From assembly GCA_947561715.1 (NCBI GenBank), contig OX387197.1, positions 19,514,266 through 19,578,265 on the forward strand: DNA of 64,000 nt, read 5' to 3'. Each line of letters opens with the position of its first letter. Position 1 is the stretch's first letter. This DNA is from Ascidia mentula (lineage: Eukaryota; Chordata; Ascidiacea; Phlebobranchia; Ascidiidae). Shown piece by piece: positions 1-11,548 of this stretch. Made by a program: the position numbers and the translations under genes. The notes below the pieces were generated by a model, which made no database searches, was not told the DNA's origin, and saw only the letters and a program-made list of their open reading frames with translations.

Positions 1-274
1 GATCTGTAGCCACACTAGAGTCGGTTGACATCAAAAAGTTTTGCGCGACAATTAAAATTGTGGAGGTATGGGCAGAAATGTTGATTTCCAGTTCCAGAAA
101 TATTGATTTTTCAGCACCAGACTTAGAGAATAGCTGCCATGGCTTGCAGTCCTGATTAAAATCTTTCTAGCATAACCAGTTTTTGTCATATGTATATTTC
201 AGGGACCATTAACTGGAAGAGTGGTGGAAAATATTAAATATGAAGATATTTCTAAGAAACATGAAGCTACGTGA
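1..274 (+). CDS. 3' end of an unidentified gene (two exons, partial)
   Basis: Two consecutive exons are readable. The first runs off the left edge and ends at 65 before a GT donor (gtatgg); in frame from base 3 it gives 21 residues ending IKIVE. The second follows a TTTCAG acceptor at 197-202, spans 203-274, and ends HEAT then TGA at 272-274. Both are in the same phase, giving a 44-residue C-terminus that is Lys/Glu/Ile-rich with no membrane segment. I do not recognise the family. The stop is convergent with AASS, whose stop lies about 470 bases downstream on the other strand. Splice signals and phase support a real gene end, but the piece is too short for a product name. Confidence 0.45.
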
Positions 275-745
275 CAGCACACCCAAATATGTTGTGGGAA
301 TTAAAGTGAACTACTTCTATCTTGAATGTGGAGATGCTTGAAAGGAAGTGTACTGTATGTTAAGCAACCTTGTTTGGTTGTTTTATTAAATATATTTGTT
401 GGCAAACAAAAAAAATTTGAAAATGATTTTTAAGTATATACACCAAAAGCAGGTATGAGAGTCAAGTTGTGTATTTGTCAGTACGCCATAATACATTTGC
501 TAGGTGCATTCAGCAAGAGGTAATAAAACTCTGTATGGCAAATGCAATGAAGAATTTTTTCAAGTATATACATCAAAAGCAGGTATGAGAGCCAAGTTGT
601 GTATTTGTCAGTACGCCATAATACATTTGCTAGGTGCAGTCAGCAAGAGGTAATAGTATACGGCAAATGCAATGAAGAATTATGAGTAATGTTGTAAAAC
701 GTGTGTATAGTGCGCTTAATGCAGGTAAATATATAAAAAATAAAA
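275..745. other. Convergent intergenic spacer with a tandem duplication
   Basis: Spacer between the stop of the left-edge gene (+) and the stop of AASS (-). It is AT-rich, with no open frame that looks coding. About half of it is the two-copy tandem duplication at 425-682; the remainder is probably 3' UTR of both genes. Confidence 0.5.
425..682. repeat. Two-copy tandem duplication, about 130-bp unit
   Basis: The block beginning near 425 (aagtatata, then caaaagcaggtatgagag, ending gcaatgaagaatt) is repeated immediately from about 555 to 682 with a handful of substitutions and a short deletion before the last segment. The offset between matching words is 130 bases (aagtatata at 432 and 562). 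Near identity implies a recent local duplication. Confidence 0.85.
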
Positions 746-3700
746 TTATCTACGCTGCACGACCGACTTGGATGAAATTCCAAGTCTGCGCAGTTCCTTC
801 AACAGTGGTTTGTATATTTGGCTCTTCAATGGTGTGACTATTCCCTTTTTCTCGATTTTGCCTTCACAAATAAATTTATTGCATTAAAAAATAGTTGAAT
901 TCCTCACTTTAGCAGAAGAAATACGTTTTAGCACTTTTTCTGTCATGGAACTGGGACTGAAGGCACGCATTTTGCAGTGTGAGTAAAAACATATCATTAG
1001 AAAGACATACCAAGACACTTACCAAGCAACATCATCCGGGCAGCAATTGCGCATGGATAACCAACTGTCTTTGCCATAGCAGTGTATGAGTTGTCACCGT
1101 AAACGACCATATCAACATCATGTCTTTCAGTTGTTCCATTAGGAAATTTTCCTTCAATTTCGTGACGTTGAATCAGAACATCTTTTTCACCCTTTTCTGC
1201 ACGACATTAAAATGACAAGGAATTAATGATCTTACTCTTTCCTCCACATTTATCTATAAAGTAACTTTGCTGTATTAACCAAAGATAAGTAAACATATCT
1301 GCTCATTTGGGCAGTTTAATTGGCACTAGGGTATTTCATTAAAGTCAAAAAAAAGAAATCAAGTAAGTCTACGCAATTAATACTTGTTTGCTTTTCATTT
1401 CTTACCAAACGGCAGTTTAGAACTTAACAGATGAGCAAGTGCATTAAGTGGGTTTCCAGCTCGTTTCACGGGTGTGTCACTTAAAAGTCCCAAGCTAAAA
1501 AAAAATTTTTTTTACGTGTTTAGTGCCATAACACTTAAGAAAAACTATACTCTTCAATAGCTTGCAAGGAGTCTGGGTTGACTATTTGTGAAATCGCATC
1601 CTTCAGTTGAACTTGTGATAAATTACCACCAAGCTGAAGTAGGTCTGAAAGAAATTGTTTCTGCAAAAACATATTGAACTTGGTTAAAAGCAATTCACTT
1701 TAGTAAACATTACCCAAAAGTAAACTAAACTAAATTACTACATGTGACTTACTTAATACTGACTTTAAATAATTAGCTTTGCAAACTAACCCATGTCAAC
1801 GCAGGAGCGTCTTCTCCCAATAGTGGATGTGGATCCAAGTTGAGAAGTCCCAAATCCAAAAAGCTAACAGCAGTTTCTGCAAAACCCTACAAATAGTGGT
1901 TAGCAGCACCACCATTGTGAATCAATTTTAAATGGCAAAACTAATTGGAGAGGTACCTTATAGCGCAGAGTTCCTCGCAGTACAGTATGAGCATTATCCA
2001 AACCATACTCTTCTTTATATGTCAGGGAATCTCTGTTTGGAAGACCTTCCAGGTTGAAGCCAGGCATGAAATTGATGGGAAGAACCCCTTTTCTGTAGTT
2101 TTCACCACCAGCGCTTTTTTCAATTATTTCATTGTTTTCCAAGTATCTGGATGGTGCCAGAGCTACCATCAGCACTCCACTTGGACTCCAGCTGCAACAA
2201 ATTCAGAAAACAAAACTGAGAAAAAATCTTTTGAAACTTAACTATCAACAGGAAATGTATTGAAAAAAGTATTTCAGTAAAGATTGAACAATATGTAACT
2301 GGTGATATTTTTGAAACAATTAATGATGAAAGCAGTTAGCAGTACAACTACAAAACTACGCAAGTTTATGGTGGTTATAAGCAACAAAATACAACTAACA
2401 CACCTGAACTTGTATTTGAGTGGGTTGTCTGAACATTCAGGTGCGGGCAAGCCACCACAATATGACACGAACGATGAAATCTATACAAAAGACAATTTTT
2501 ATTTGAACAGGATGTTATTTATTTATTTTAATATACCTCTCCACCCCGATTCCTGATCTTATCAAAACATTCCATTGCCAGCATGTGATCAATACCAGGG
2601 TCAACACCAACTTCCATAACAATGGATATGTCAGCATCAATTGCACTGCCACATAGTTTGGGGTAACAATGAATTCAATAAACACATGAATACAGTGAGT
2701 CCTTTGCCTTACCTCTGATCAAAGCTTCGCATTTGTGGAGAAACATAACTTGCTGTTACCAGGTTTTTCTTATTTTTTACACACAAATCTGTGATATCTG
2801 GGTGTAGTGTGTATGGAAGAAGGCTAAAAAAATGGACAGGGCATTAATGTATGTAATACAAAGTATCAGCGATAGATATGTTACCTCACTATCAAATCAT
2901 GTCCCTTGACTAATTCATCAAGACGCTGTTTCTCCTTGTTAACATCCAACAAAACAGGGTCAATATGTTTGTTTTTGGAATACAACCCCTTTAGTTCTTG
3001 TTCTACAGCTGATGCTGTACAGTAAACATTGGTTAGATACAATGACATTTGTTCGATACCATGGGTATATACAGTTCTCATGAAAAAACTACAAAATGTT
3101 GAAACTTACCAACAGTTACTGCTGTGTCTTTGTGTGAGGTGAGATATTCAACCACTGGTGCAGATACAAACCCTGAGCCTAGCAACAAAACCTTGTGGTT
3201 CTTTGTTGATGTGGCATACATAGCCCCTTCTTTTTCCCTGTGACATAACAGAAGGAAAAAACAAATTGATAACTGTACGTTTTTGTGCTATAAAGATAAC
3301 AAATGCACACCTCTTCTTTCTCATTTCCTCGATGTACTTGAATTTTGGAGTGAGCTCTCCATTGGAAGCAATAGTTGCCTAAACAACAGCATTGACAAAA
3401 TAAAAACTTCAGTTGTTACTACAAAATGGAAACAAAATCTTACATTTTTTACAACTGGGCTAATGTCCACTTGATCGGCCAAAGGCAATGCAGCATCATT
3501 TTTGGCCTGTAGTAGAATATAAATGTTTGACAAAAATGTGATCAAAATGTGGATTAAATAAAATAAAAAGTGATGTTTTACCAAGTCTCCTATATAGGGA
3601 AGCAACTGGTCACCAAAGAATTGTGTTGCTTCTCTTGGCAGCTGTGCTGGGAGATTGTCAACTGAACACATAAGTATTCCTTGGCCCTTTACACTACAAC

Positions 3701-5955
3701 AAACAAGGTTTTCCTCAAAGATATTGATTACATGAAAACAATAAAGGTTAAAATAGGTTCAGTAACAGAACAATAGTACAATAAAAGATGTCTGGAAGTA
3801 GTTTTGAATGGAATAGTCACAAAAATGGATGCCAACCTATTACATGGTTCACATTAATGTTTCTTAACTGTCAGACTGCATTAATTAGTTTACCGGTCCT
3901 GCAATGTATACATTTTTGCATAAAATTAACTTTTTTTGGAGTGAAGTTCATACATTTGCCTCATCAAGTATTCTTATTATTATGATCTGTTGATTTCTTT
4001 CTAATTTTGTATTCTATTTTATATCATCACAGGGCAGTAAAAGTTTTTTGAAAGTTCATTGGTCTGCAAGTCCAAATAGGTTGAGGTCAACTGGTAAAGA
4101 TATCAATAAAAAAATCACAATAAAGCATGAGCTACCCATTGGTTGTTGTGTTTGTTGAGGCGTCGTAAACTTCAAATGGAGCATCAATGCTTGTGCACTC
4201 ATTCATAAATTGGATTGAGCCACCAGGATCCGCAGAAACATCCCCGATTGCAATTAATCTAAACCAATGATTTTTTTAGGATTTTGTTCATGATGAAAAT
4301 GTCCTTTGTCACAAACAATACTACATCAGCCAAAAATTTAGGTTTTATTCTCTTATCAATGTTTGTAGCTATCTTTGTTAACAACAACACAGTGACACCT
4401 GTGAGGCAGTCGGGGGCAGCCGGGAGAGTCTGATGCTGACCTCCTAATTAATGGTGACATTTTTGGAGAGTGAATGGCATCTTGCAAATAAACAGCATCA
4501 GACGTTGTTAGCAATCTGGGGTCATTCGGCCTCCAAAAAATTCCATTTACAATACAGGAAGCATAAGGTGCAATCTGTTAAAAAACATATTCAATTAGAG
4601 TAAAAAACACAGATTCATAATTTTGTTCAAATTTACCTCTTTTGCAAACACTGATTCGTACAATTCTGGGTGGTCAAAGTATTCATGCATATCAAAGCCA
4701 CCATCAGTTTTGCGACGTAAATGGTCATGCATATCGACAACGCACCCATAAATCATGCTGGAGTCTGTGATAATCATGTTTAGTATTTATACATTTAGTT
4801 TAAAGGCGATGTTACCTCCATGCTCTGCAACATTTTTCAACTCATGAGGTTCAACGTAAACACATGGAAGTTCCCTGAATATTTCCTGAGCTCCCTGTCG
4901 ATCACATAAAAACCAAACTGTCCAAGCGCTTTGGCCCAACTATTCGGCATACATGTCAGAAAACCTACCTGAGAGACATTACCAGTACCAGTAAAAACAA
5001 ATGTGAGGGGACCAATTGACTCTGGTAGTCTACCTAACGAAATTTCATAGCCTGCATCTCTTACAGCTTGAATAGCCTGTCCTGAAGTTCTGTAGTTGTG
5101 TGAAATCCCAATGTGCTGCAAAAATTTGAGTTATTAGGCAAGAAACACCAGGTTTACAAAACTGTTTACCATGAAAGGAGTATGGTGACCCAGAGCAAGG
5201 AGTCTAACTCCTATACCATGCAGAATATTTATCATTCCAGCATATCCAGCAAACATTCCAAAAGCAACAACTCTCTTTCCACTTTCTATTTCCATCTTTT
5301 CATAATCAATGAGACGAATATTCTAGTGGAAGTTTAACAATTTGGGTGAAAAATTTGCTCCACAGCCAAACTAACCAATTAATTACATTGGAATATTATT
5401 ACACTTACATTTCGTAAGACAGCATCAAGCATTGCCATGTTTTCAGGCTGAGCTTTAATTGTGTGTGAAAAGAAAATGTATGTCTTGTCAGGACAAAGAC
5501 GATCAACAGGAACTTGCTTCACTCCAAGAATAATTGACGCTTCATCAAGATCTTCTTCAACAACGGCACCAGCAGATACATATTCCTACAATAAATGTAT
5601 TTCGAAAGTGTAGGTAACGGCAGATCCATGCACTATATTCACCTGCGCAGAGAAAGCTCGCTTGTTTGCAGGCTGTACAAGCACTTTTATTCCATCATGC
5701 ACAAGTTTTCGAACATGAGAAGGAGCAAGTGGTGCTCGACGTTCCCACACCTGCAAAAAAATACACATCAACCCATATGATCGGTAAAATATGTCTTAGA
5801 AAAGTATTAATTTGTAAGCTTACCACATTGTCCTCCCTTCTTATTGCAATGACTTTGGTAGAAGAAGCGCTGGTAGATCTTGTATTAGATACAAGTATTT
5901 TTTTGTGAAACCTTGATAGAAGGCTTCCTTTACAGTGTCTTAACATGATGTACAA
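746..5955 (-). CDS. AASS: Alpha-aminoadipic semialdehyde synthase (bifunctional LKR/SDH)
   Basis: Mitochondrial lysine catabolism: an N-terminal lysine-ketoglutarate reductase makes saccharopine and a C-terminal saccharopine dehydrogenase splits it to aminoadipic semialdehyde and glutamate. About 23 exons, read right to left: 5822-5955, 5642-5751, 5409-5588, 5170-5324, 4974-5116, 4817-4894, 4638-4760, 4410-4578, 4131-4262, 3582-3697, 3444-3508, 3311-3378, 3109-3234, 2885-3066, 2714-2823, 2537-2645, 2404-2484, 1957-2191, 1791-1886, 1551-1660, 1406-1494, 1023-1196, 746-861. Recognisable LKR stretches include [26 protein letters not shown] and [17 protein letters not shown] stretches include [17 protein letters not shown], a Rossmann nucleotide-binding motif, and [10 protein letters not shown] and [10 protein letters not shown]. 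The first exon gives a basic, Ser-rich N-terminus ([16 protein letters not shown]) that fits a mitochondrial presequence; MYIM or the internal M may be the start. Both catalytic halves are intact in one gene, as in animals generally. Some boundaries are approximate. Confidence 0.95.
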
Positions 5956-7446
5956 TTAAAAGTGTGCAACTACAACTTCATCATTCAAAATTTTGAAAAT
6001 ATTTATAACCTGTGCAAATTGTACCAACGACGCATTGTACAAGCTTATATAAATTCAAACTTTTTTAGTTAAAAAATCATTTTAGGGCACAGTCAAGAAC
6101 TAATTATTTTTACATTTTAAATATCATTGTCGGGCTATACATAGATTGCTACCATGGCAAATGAAATGCCACCACACTCATTCTGTCAGAGAACGTATGA
6201 CTCGTGTAACTGGCAACAACAATAAATGTTAGCGTTTTTGCAGACAGGTGTTTCTGTCAAAAAACAAACGGCTCGTCAGCAACATATCCACCCACTCGAT
6301 CCGCCAATGAAAGTACTTGAAATCTGACAGTGAACTGACCTCACAAACAACGATAATTACGTCACGCAAGACGTGACCTCTTCAAACAGGGAGTTTCCCT
6401 GCAGCACTTGCTTCAAATTTTATTTGCTTATAGGCGGTAATCATGTAAATAAAGAAGACAAACAAGCGATAGTGCCCCTATTTGATTAAAAATGTTTGAC
6501 ATGGCTCACTGATTGTACATGTTGCTAAAAGTAGACAGGGCAGCGTCATTTTTCGTTTCTGTTACAGGACCTAAAAGCAATATTTAACTCCTAAATGCAG
6601 GAAAGTGTTTTGGTGGAAAACATATAAAGTGTAGGAATTCAAACACTACTTGCTGATGGCAGCAAAACGTTGCAGCCTAATATAATAATGTGACATAAGG
6701 CTTAGGACCAGCTAATTACTTGGCATTAGTCTGTTTTGCCTCTGTGCAAATATTAGGTCCACATTTTATTTCCACTCTTTTTTACTTAAAAATTGAAATA
6801 CACAACTTAGTTGGAATTTGGGTGCAAAGTATCTGGAGTTAAGTAGTCTAAATAAAAAAGCCAAAGCTAGAATGCTGGTAAACATTTCGAACTCATGCAG
6901 CGTTCATCATCAGTATTGTCAACGCTGTTTCCCTTCTGTCTTTTGTTTCCCCTCTCTACCTTGACGCTTTTTGTAAGCTGCTCATATGAGTACCCTGTAT
7001 GAGTTTGAAACGTTTACCAGCATTATGATGAACAGCATTCTAGCTTTGGCTTTTTTATTTAGATTAGTTGGAATTGTTTTGTGATACCTAAACATTAAAG
7101 TCATGATATTGAACATTACAGACTGTAAGCTAGATCAGTGGTTCTTAAACATTTTTGATATAGGTGCTAGCATAATAAAATGAGTTGCTTGTGATATGAA
7201 TTGCAAATGCCTAAAGCAATGAAATTTGTAGTTGTACTACCGATACTGTTAGCGGTAGTTGTGGACATAAAGCTTCGTGTTCGACTGATTAAAAGTTGCT
7301 TTTCAGTCTCAACTTATTACATATGTTGGATTCTCTTTGCATAAATAAAATTTTTAACACCTTTTGTACACATGCAGTTGTAATTAAAATGTTGCGAACC
7401 AAAAAACTGCTGTAGCTTAAAATTAACTATCAATCCCTTTCTACTC
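5956..7446. other. Divergent intergenic region between AASS and the MORN gene
   Basis: About 1.5 kb separates two divergently transcribed starts, so it should hold both promoters. No TATA box or CpG cluster stands out. It contains the foldback element at 6847-7063. At about 7135 there is a hAT-end-like word (cagtggttcttaaac) for which no matching right end was found. The rest is AT-rich with nothing recognisable. Confidence 0.5.
6847..7063. mobile_element. Foldback element (MITE-like) with perfect 31-bp inverted ends
   Basis: The left arm at 6847-6877 (aaataaaaaagccaaagcta at its core) is the exact reverse complement of the right arm at 7033-7063. Inside these, a second imperfect inverted pair extends the palindrome (ctggtaaacatttcgaactc against a reverse complement near 7000-7026). 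The total is 217 bp with no coding capacity. No convincing target duplication was seen, so the superfamily is open. Confidence 0.75.
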
Positions 7447-8093
7447 ATGGATATACAAGAAAATTCATGTCATTCTTACTCTGATGGATCTAGTTATGAA
7501 GGGGACTTCTTGTGTGGTAAGGAAATTTCCAAACCAGCTGTTTTAAAATTTATTTTTAAACAAACAAAATTTCCACAAAACTGAACCAGCATTGAAATTA
7601 GTTTGTGTGTATGTGTAGTTACTGTTAAACAATTACCTTTTCAGGTAAACGACATGGTTTTGGTAAGCTTACCAGTCCAAGTAAAACAAACTATGTGGGT
7701 CAGTTTCAAAAAGGGCTACCTCATGGCCTGGGTATAATGACAATGAAGTCGGGTGTCGAATACCACGGCCAATTTGAAAATGGTAGATTTCATGGAAAAG
7801 GAATGTTTTTGCATAAAAATGGTTACATGTTCAAAGGGCAGTTTTGGGAAGGGAGAGTAGAAGGATACGGTAAGAAAAAATGACCTGTGTTGAAAAGTCA
7901 CAAATAAGCCTTTGTGTTCCATTATTATTTTGCAGGTAGCTACACAACTGACAAAGAGACGATCTTTTGCGAAGGATTATTTGAAGATGGAAAACTTGTT
8001 TCTCAAGCAGACTGCACAGAAACTAGCAGCAGAGTAAATGCGGTGGTGCAACAAGCTCATATCCTTGTGGAAAGCATCAGTTCAACTGAATGA
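7447..8093 (+). CDS. MORN4: MORN-repeat protein, MORN4-like
   Basis: Three exons, 7447-7516, 7645-7869 and 7936-8093, give 150 residues. Four or so MORN repeats are visible as the spaced pattern G-x-Y-x-G-x-F/W-x2-G-x-x-H/E-G-x-G: YEGDFLCGKRHGFGKL, YVGQFQKGLPHGLGIM, YHGQFENGRFHGKGMF and FKGQFWEGRVEGYG. The ending (CEGLFEDGKLVSQADC, then VVQQAHI) resembles the MORN4 (retinophilin) tail, and the length matches the 146-residue vertebrate protein. In other animals MORN4 binds class III myosin and acts in actin-based protrusions; that role is inherited from the family and not shown here. A possible AATAAA poly(A) signal lies near 8284, about 190 bases past the stop and just before the opposite-strand BUB3 stop. 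Another small MORN protein is the main alternative. Confidence 0.75.
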
Positions 8094-8305
8094 ATTAGCT
8101 ATGACCAGCAATTCATTATGAGGATGTCCTGCATAAAAACATGACCTGTTTAGCAGACTTCTTTTTTATGTGACACTGTCATGGCACAAATTGCTGGGGG
8201 ACCTTTAAAAATTATATTACAGAACACTTTTTTTCCAATAATTAACTAGAACTGATTTTTACCTAAACCGCACTTTACTGCTGAAATAAATGCTGTTTCA
8301 TTCAC

Positions 8306-10642
8306 TTACTTTGGTTTAGTCTCCGCATCTGTTACATGTCGAATAAAAATTGCATCGTCAACGTCCCTGTTTGGTTCTGGTTCACAACTATAAAGTGGGG
8401 AGGCAGCCACCGCAAGCACTGATCCATCATCACTGAACGCAACCGAGGACACAGGGGCTGGGAAACGATGGAATTGGCACAGGCGCTTTTTGTTGAAACC
8501 GTCCCACATATTTACAAAGCCATCAGCACCACCTGAAAAATTAGAATGTAGTTGGTTATAAATTATAGGGTAAGGCCTTTGTCAGCTCCACAAGATTAGG
8601 TATATAGCAGTGGTTCCCAAACTTTTTGATCCTTTCGGATTTTTTTCAGGCATTTACTACATATCCATTTCGCATTAAAAACAAATGGCACATTACAGCA
8701 ATTTACGCGATATAACAACCAACCTTTGTTTCCATAACACATAAGTTTTGGGTTACTTATCTGCACTTGCGTTTGTCCAACTTTAACAGAAAATGCAAGA
8801 ACAAAACCCATTGCCAAGAAACGATGTATCTTAGCTAGTATTAGGCGACATGCACATGCTGTTGTGTATGGCCGGTTATCGAGACCTCAAAAACAAAGTG
8901 CCACTAATTGCGAAAATGACGTCCAAAGCATTACGAGGCGTACAATAGGGCGTATTTTACGCTCGCTGTAATTTCCTTGCCGAAATGCATTCGGACATTA
9001 CGTCCGAAATGGTTGAATTTTTACTGAAATTCCTTAACAAAAACCGGACACAAAACAGGTTAAGTAAACCCTTGGAAACCCAAAACGTCACACCAGTACG
9101 TCTTGATACACAGTTTGAGAAATTGAAAATTACATAGAAAATAGGTCAGATGAACTGTAAATTGCAGTTAGGATAGTAAATTTAAAGTGGTTCATTCACA
9201 CAAGCAGCAATACTACCTGTTGCAAATGTGTTGTATCTGTTATGAAAGGCAATTGTGTGGACAGAATAAATGCGCTCCATCCCATCCTCCTTAATTCTGT
9301 GGCACTTAAAGGCATATTTTTTCTTCTGCTCTTCAGCAGAAGGATCAAGATATTCTACTGCAACTCTGCCCTCAATTGAACTCAAAACGAATCCCTGTAA
9401 AATGTGGAGTTTGTGAAATTACACAATGAGCTATTAATGCTGCTATGCACCTGTTTGTTGGGGAAACTTCGAATGCACCTTGTTTGATATTTCAAACTTG
9501 ACTCCCTTCTTTGTTCAACGTAACCCATGTTTCTTAAATCCCAAACAACAACACTTTTCCCAGAAGTTCCAACAATTAAACGGTGTCCACAAACAGACAT
9601 TGTATAAACCTATAAATTAAAATGTAATTTGATGTTTAATAATTATGTTGCTGCCATTATAAATCACAGTGATAATTTTACTTCATGATACAATTCAGAC
9701 CAGGGGTTTTAAAAATTTTGTCACCTTCCATTATGTTAATTACCATAAAACTGGAGATAAAATACATTTTTCTTTTAGGTGAAAAATACACTAATTTTAT
9801 GGTAAAATCCCTAAAAAAAACAGATTAAAATTGGCCCTCATAAAAAGTTTAAATGCTGTATGGCAAAAGCAAAGTACAAAACTTATCACTTTCCAAAAAC
9901 AAAGGTAAAGAAACACTTTTTTACACAAGTGGTGTTACAGATTTAGATTCTGGGAAATGAAAATATTTTTACCTTTCCTGGCTGGGAGTAGGAACCAACT
10001 GATGACTTGTTTCTCGGGTCCCACAACTTAACAGTTTCATCCCAACCTCCAGTTGCAATTACATTGTTATCAGTGCAGTACTCCACACACCTGTAAAAGC
10101 ATCAAGGCATGCACAATACAATAAAAATATAGTTAACCTCTGTATAAAAACTAAAACCAGACTAACTGGCATTTAATACTACATCCATCGTATCTTAATA
10201 ATATTATATTTTACAAATCGTATTGTTTGTTAAAAAAAATTAGACTTAGACCAAATTTTATGCAAACCTTATGGCAGCGTTGTGTGTGCCTGAGACACTC
10301 TCCCGTCCCATGTTAAAATCATACATCAACAATGATCCATCCAATCCTCCACTCCATGCATGCACAGAATCCTATCAAATTCAAGAGAATTAACAATGCG
10401 GAAACTGGTAAAAACCCAACCCATTCGGCAGTATAGCCTACACACTATCTTACCGAAAAGCAGCAGTCCAACACTGGAGATTTATGATCATATCTGAATC
10501 GGCAAGAGTTTTCCGAAATATCATATAATCTTACTGAAACATCCCAAGATGAGGCAAGCAAAAACTGTGAAGTTGATGGGCTAAATTTGACAGATGAAAT
10601 CCCATCCTTTGGACAATCATTTAACTTAAATTCATTGGACAT
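8306..10642 (-). CDS. BUB3: Mitotic checkpoint protein BUB3 (WD40 beta-propeller)
   Basis: Six exons, read right to left: 10454-10642, 10270-10372, 9974-10091, 9452-9609, 9217-9392 and 8306-8534, giving about 325 residues against 328 in human. BUB3 recruits BUB1 and BUBR1 to phosphorylated MELT motifs of KNL1 at kinetochores. Diagnostic stretches are [20 protein letters not shown] at the start, [56 protein letters not shown] and [13 protein letters not shown] at the end. The start at 10642 puts the protein two residues short of MTGSNEF in vertebrates. The 3' end faces MORN4 213 bases away, so the two 3' UTRs probably overlap. The intron at 8535-9216 carries a hAT-like terminal word at about 8610. 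Confidence 0.96.
8608..8640. repeat. Possible hAT terminal fragment in a BUB3 intron
   Basis: The words cagtggttcccaaac then tttttgatcc are typical of hAT-type ends and resemble the ends of better-supported elements in this window at 23109 and 51669. No matching right terminus or 8-bp duplication was found within the next 600 bases, so this is at best a truncated copy. Confidence 0.3.
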
Positions 10643-10853
10643 TTTAAAATTGGCTTTTATTACCTAGATATTTGTTTTTGAGATAAAAAAACAAAGTTAG
10701 CTAACTACTCTACATAAAAATCAAGAATATACCAGATTGGAAAGTTCATAATTGCGTTTAAACCGTCTTCAGAATAATTGGACATGACAGAAACACGACA
10801 GAGTTATGTACGTCTCCTGACAAAAAAAAGCAAGGAACACGGATTTGTTTTTG

Positions 10854-11000
10854 TCACAAAAAGATAACACAAAGGTGAATTCGCAGAGTACCCGTAAATA
10901 ATTTTTGCAAACTTAAAAGTAAAGCAAAGCAAACAGAAAACAGCGCAAACCACGAAACCTGTAAAATAACAAACAAACAAAGTAAACTCTTTGGCGCCAT
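10854..11000 (-). CDS. Possible 48-residue hydrophobic peptide upstream of BUB3
   Basis: An ATG at 11000 opens a frame of 48 residues ending at TGA 10854-10856. It starts MAPKSLLCLFVIL and is almost wholly hydrophobic for the first 30 residues, like a signal anchor. It lies about 210 bases upstream of the BUB3 start on the same strand, a spacing that would suit a tunicate-style trans-spliced operon or a leader exon. There is no known homolog in my memory, and AT-rich low-complexity DNA can produce such frames by chance. Confidence 0.2.
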   Translation of the reverse strand: MAPKSLLCLFVILQVSWFALFSVCFALLLSLQKLFTGTLRIHLCVIFL

Positions 11001-11216
11001 TCAAATGTTTCAGAAACCGACAAAATTACGTAACCACTAACTCAAAAAAGGGAGCATGTTCTTGCACAACAGAAATGCACAATTACTTTGAAACAAGTTC
11101 AGTATACTTTAGTCTTGGTATCGAAACTAAAAAAACAAAGTTGGATATTTTATAAAATTTAAATTTAACAAATATTTGCGCAAATGCAAAGGTATCCAAA
11201 ACTTGCATGTGAGTGA

Positions 11217-11309
11217 GGCCGGGTCCACACTCACGCTTTGCCCCGCGGATTCTTTCATTCTTTGTTTGTTTCATTATACGCCGGCGTGCGGGCATACGCT
11301 CGGGACATT
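11217..11309. mobile_element. Truncated copy of the palindromic MITE family seen at 50113
   Basis: This shares ggccgggtccacactcacgc and the following ctttgc-cgcgg stretch with the element at 50113-50251. It continues with tttgtttgtttcattatacg and the GC-rich loop in the orientation of the reverse complement of that element, then stops abruptly after cgggacat near 11309. The second inverted arm is missing. It lies in the BUB3-PIGV divergent spacer, 240 bases upstream of the PIGV ATG. Confidence 0.75.
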
Positions 11310-11548
11310 AAAACACCTATTACCTATTCCGGCATACGTTACTATTACGGTAAAAAATGGTTTGTTGTTTTATGTTGTGCTGCATGATTTAACTAAAATC
11401 ATTTAATTTTGATTCAGGTAATTGTGTTTTAAACGTTGTATTGTTAATCCTCATCCAAATCGCTGCATGTCAAGGAAAAATCTCGCGAAGTCGAGTCACA
11501 CTTCTGTAACATTCAGCCGCTGTTGTTTGGCACATGTTGATTGTTGAC

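Larger units (their letters stand above)
10643..11548. other. Divergent spacer between BUB3 and PIGV
   Basis: About 900 bases between two divergent start codons must hold both promoters. It contains the hydrophobic small ORF at 10854-11000 and the truncated MITE at 11217-11309. No TATA box is evident near either start. A mildly GC-richer segment at 11470-11600 precedes the PIGV ATG. Confidence 0.45.

Noticed and set aside
7130..7420. hAT element starting at cagtggttcttaaac
   Set aside because: Only one end is present; no matching right end or 8-bp duplication found.
9690..9970. Possible transposon end (caggggttttaaaa) in a BUB3 intron
   Set aside because: Too degenerate, with no partner end or flanking duplication.
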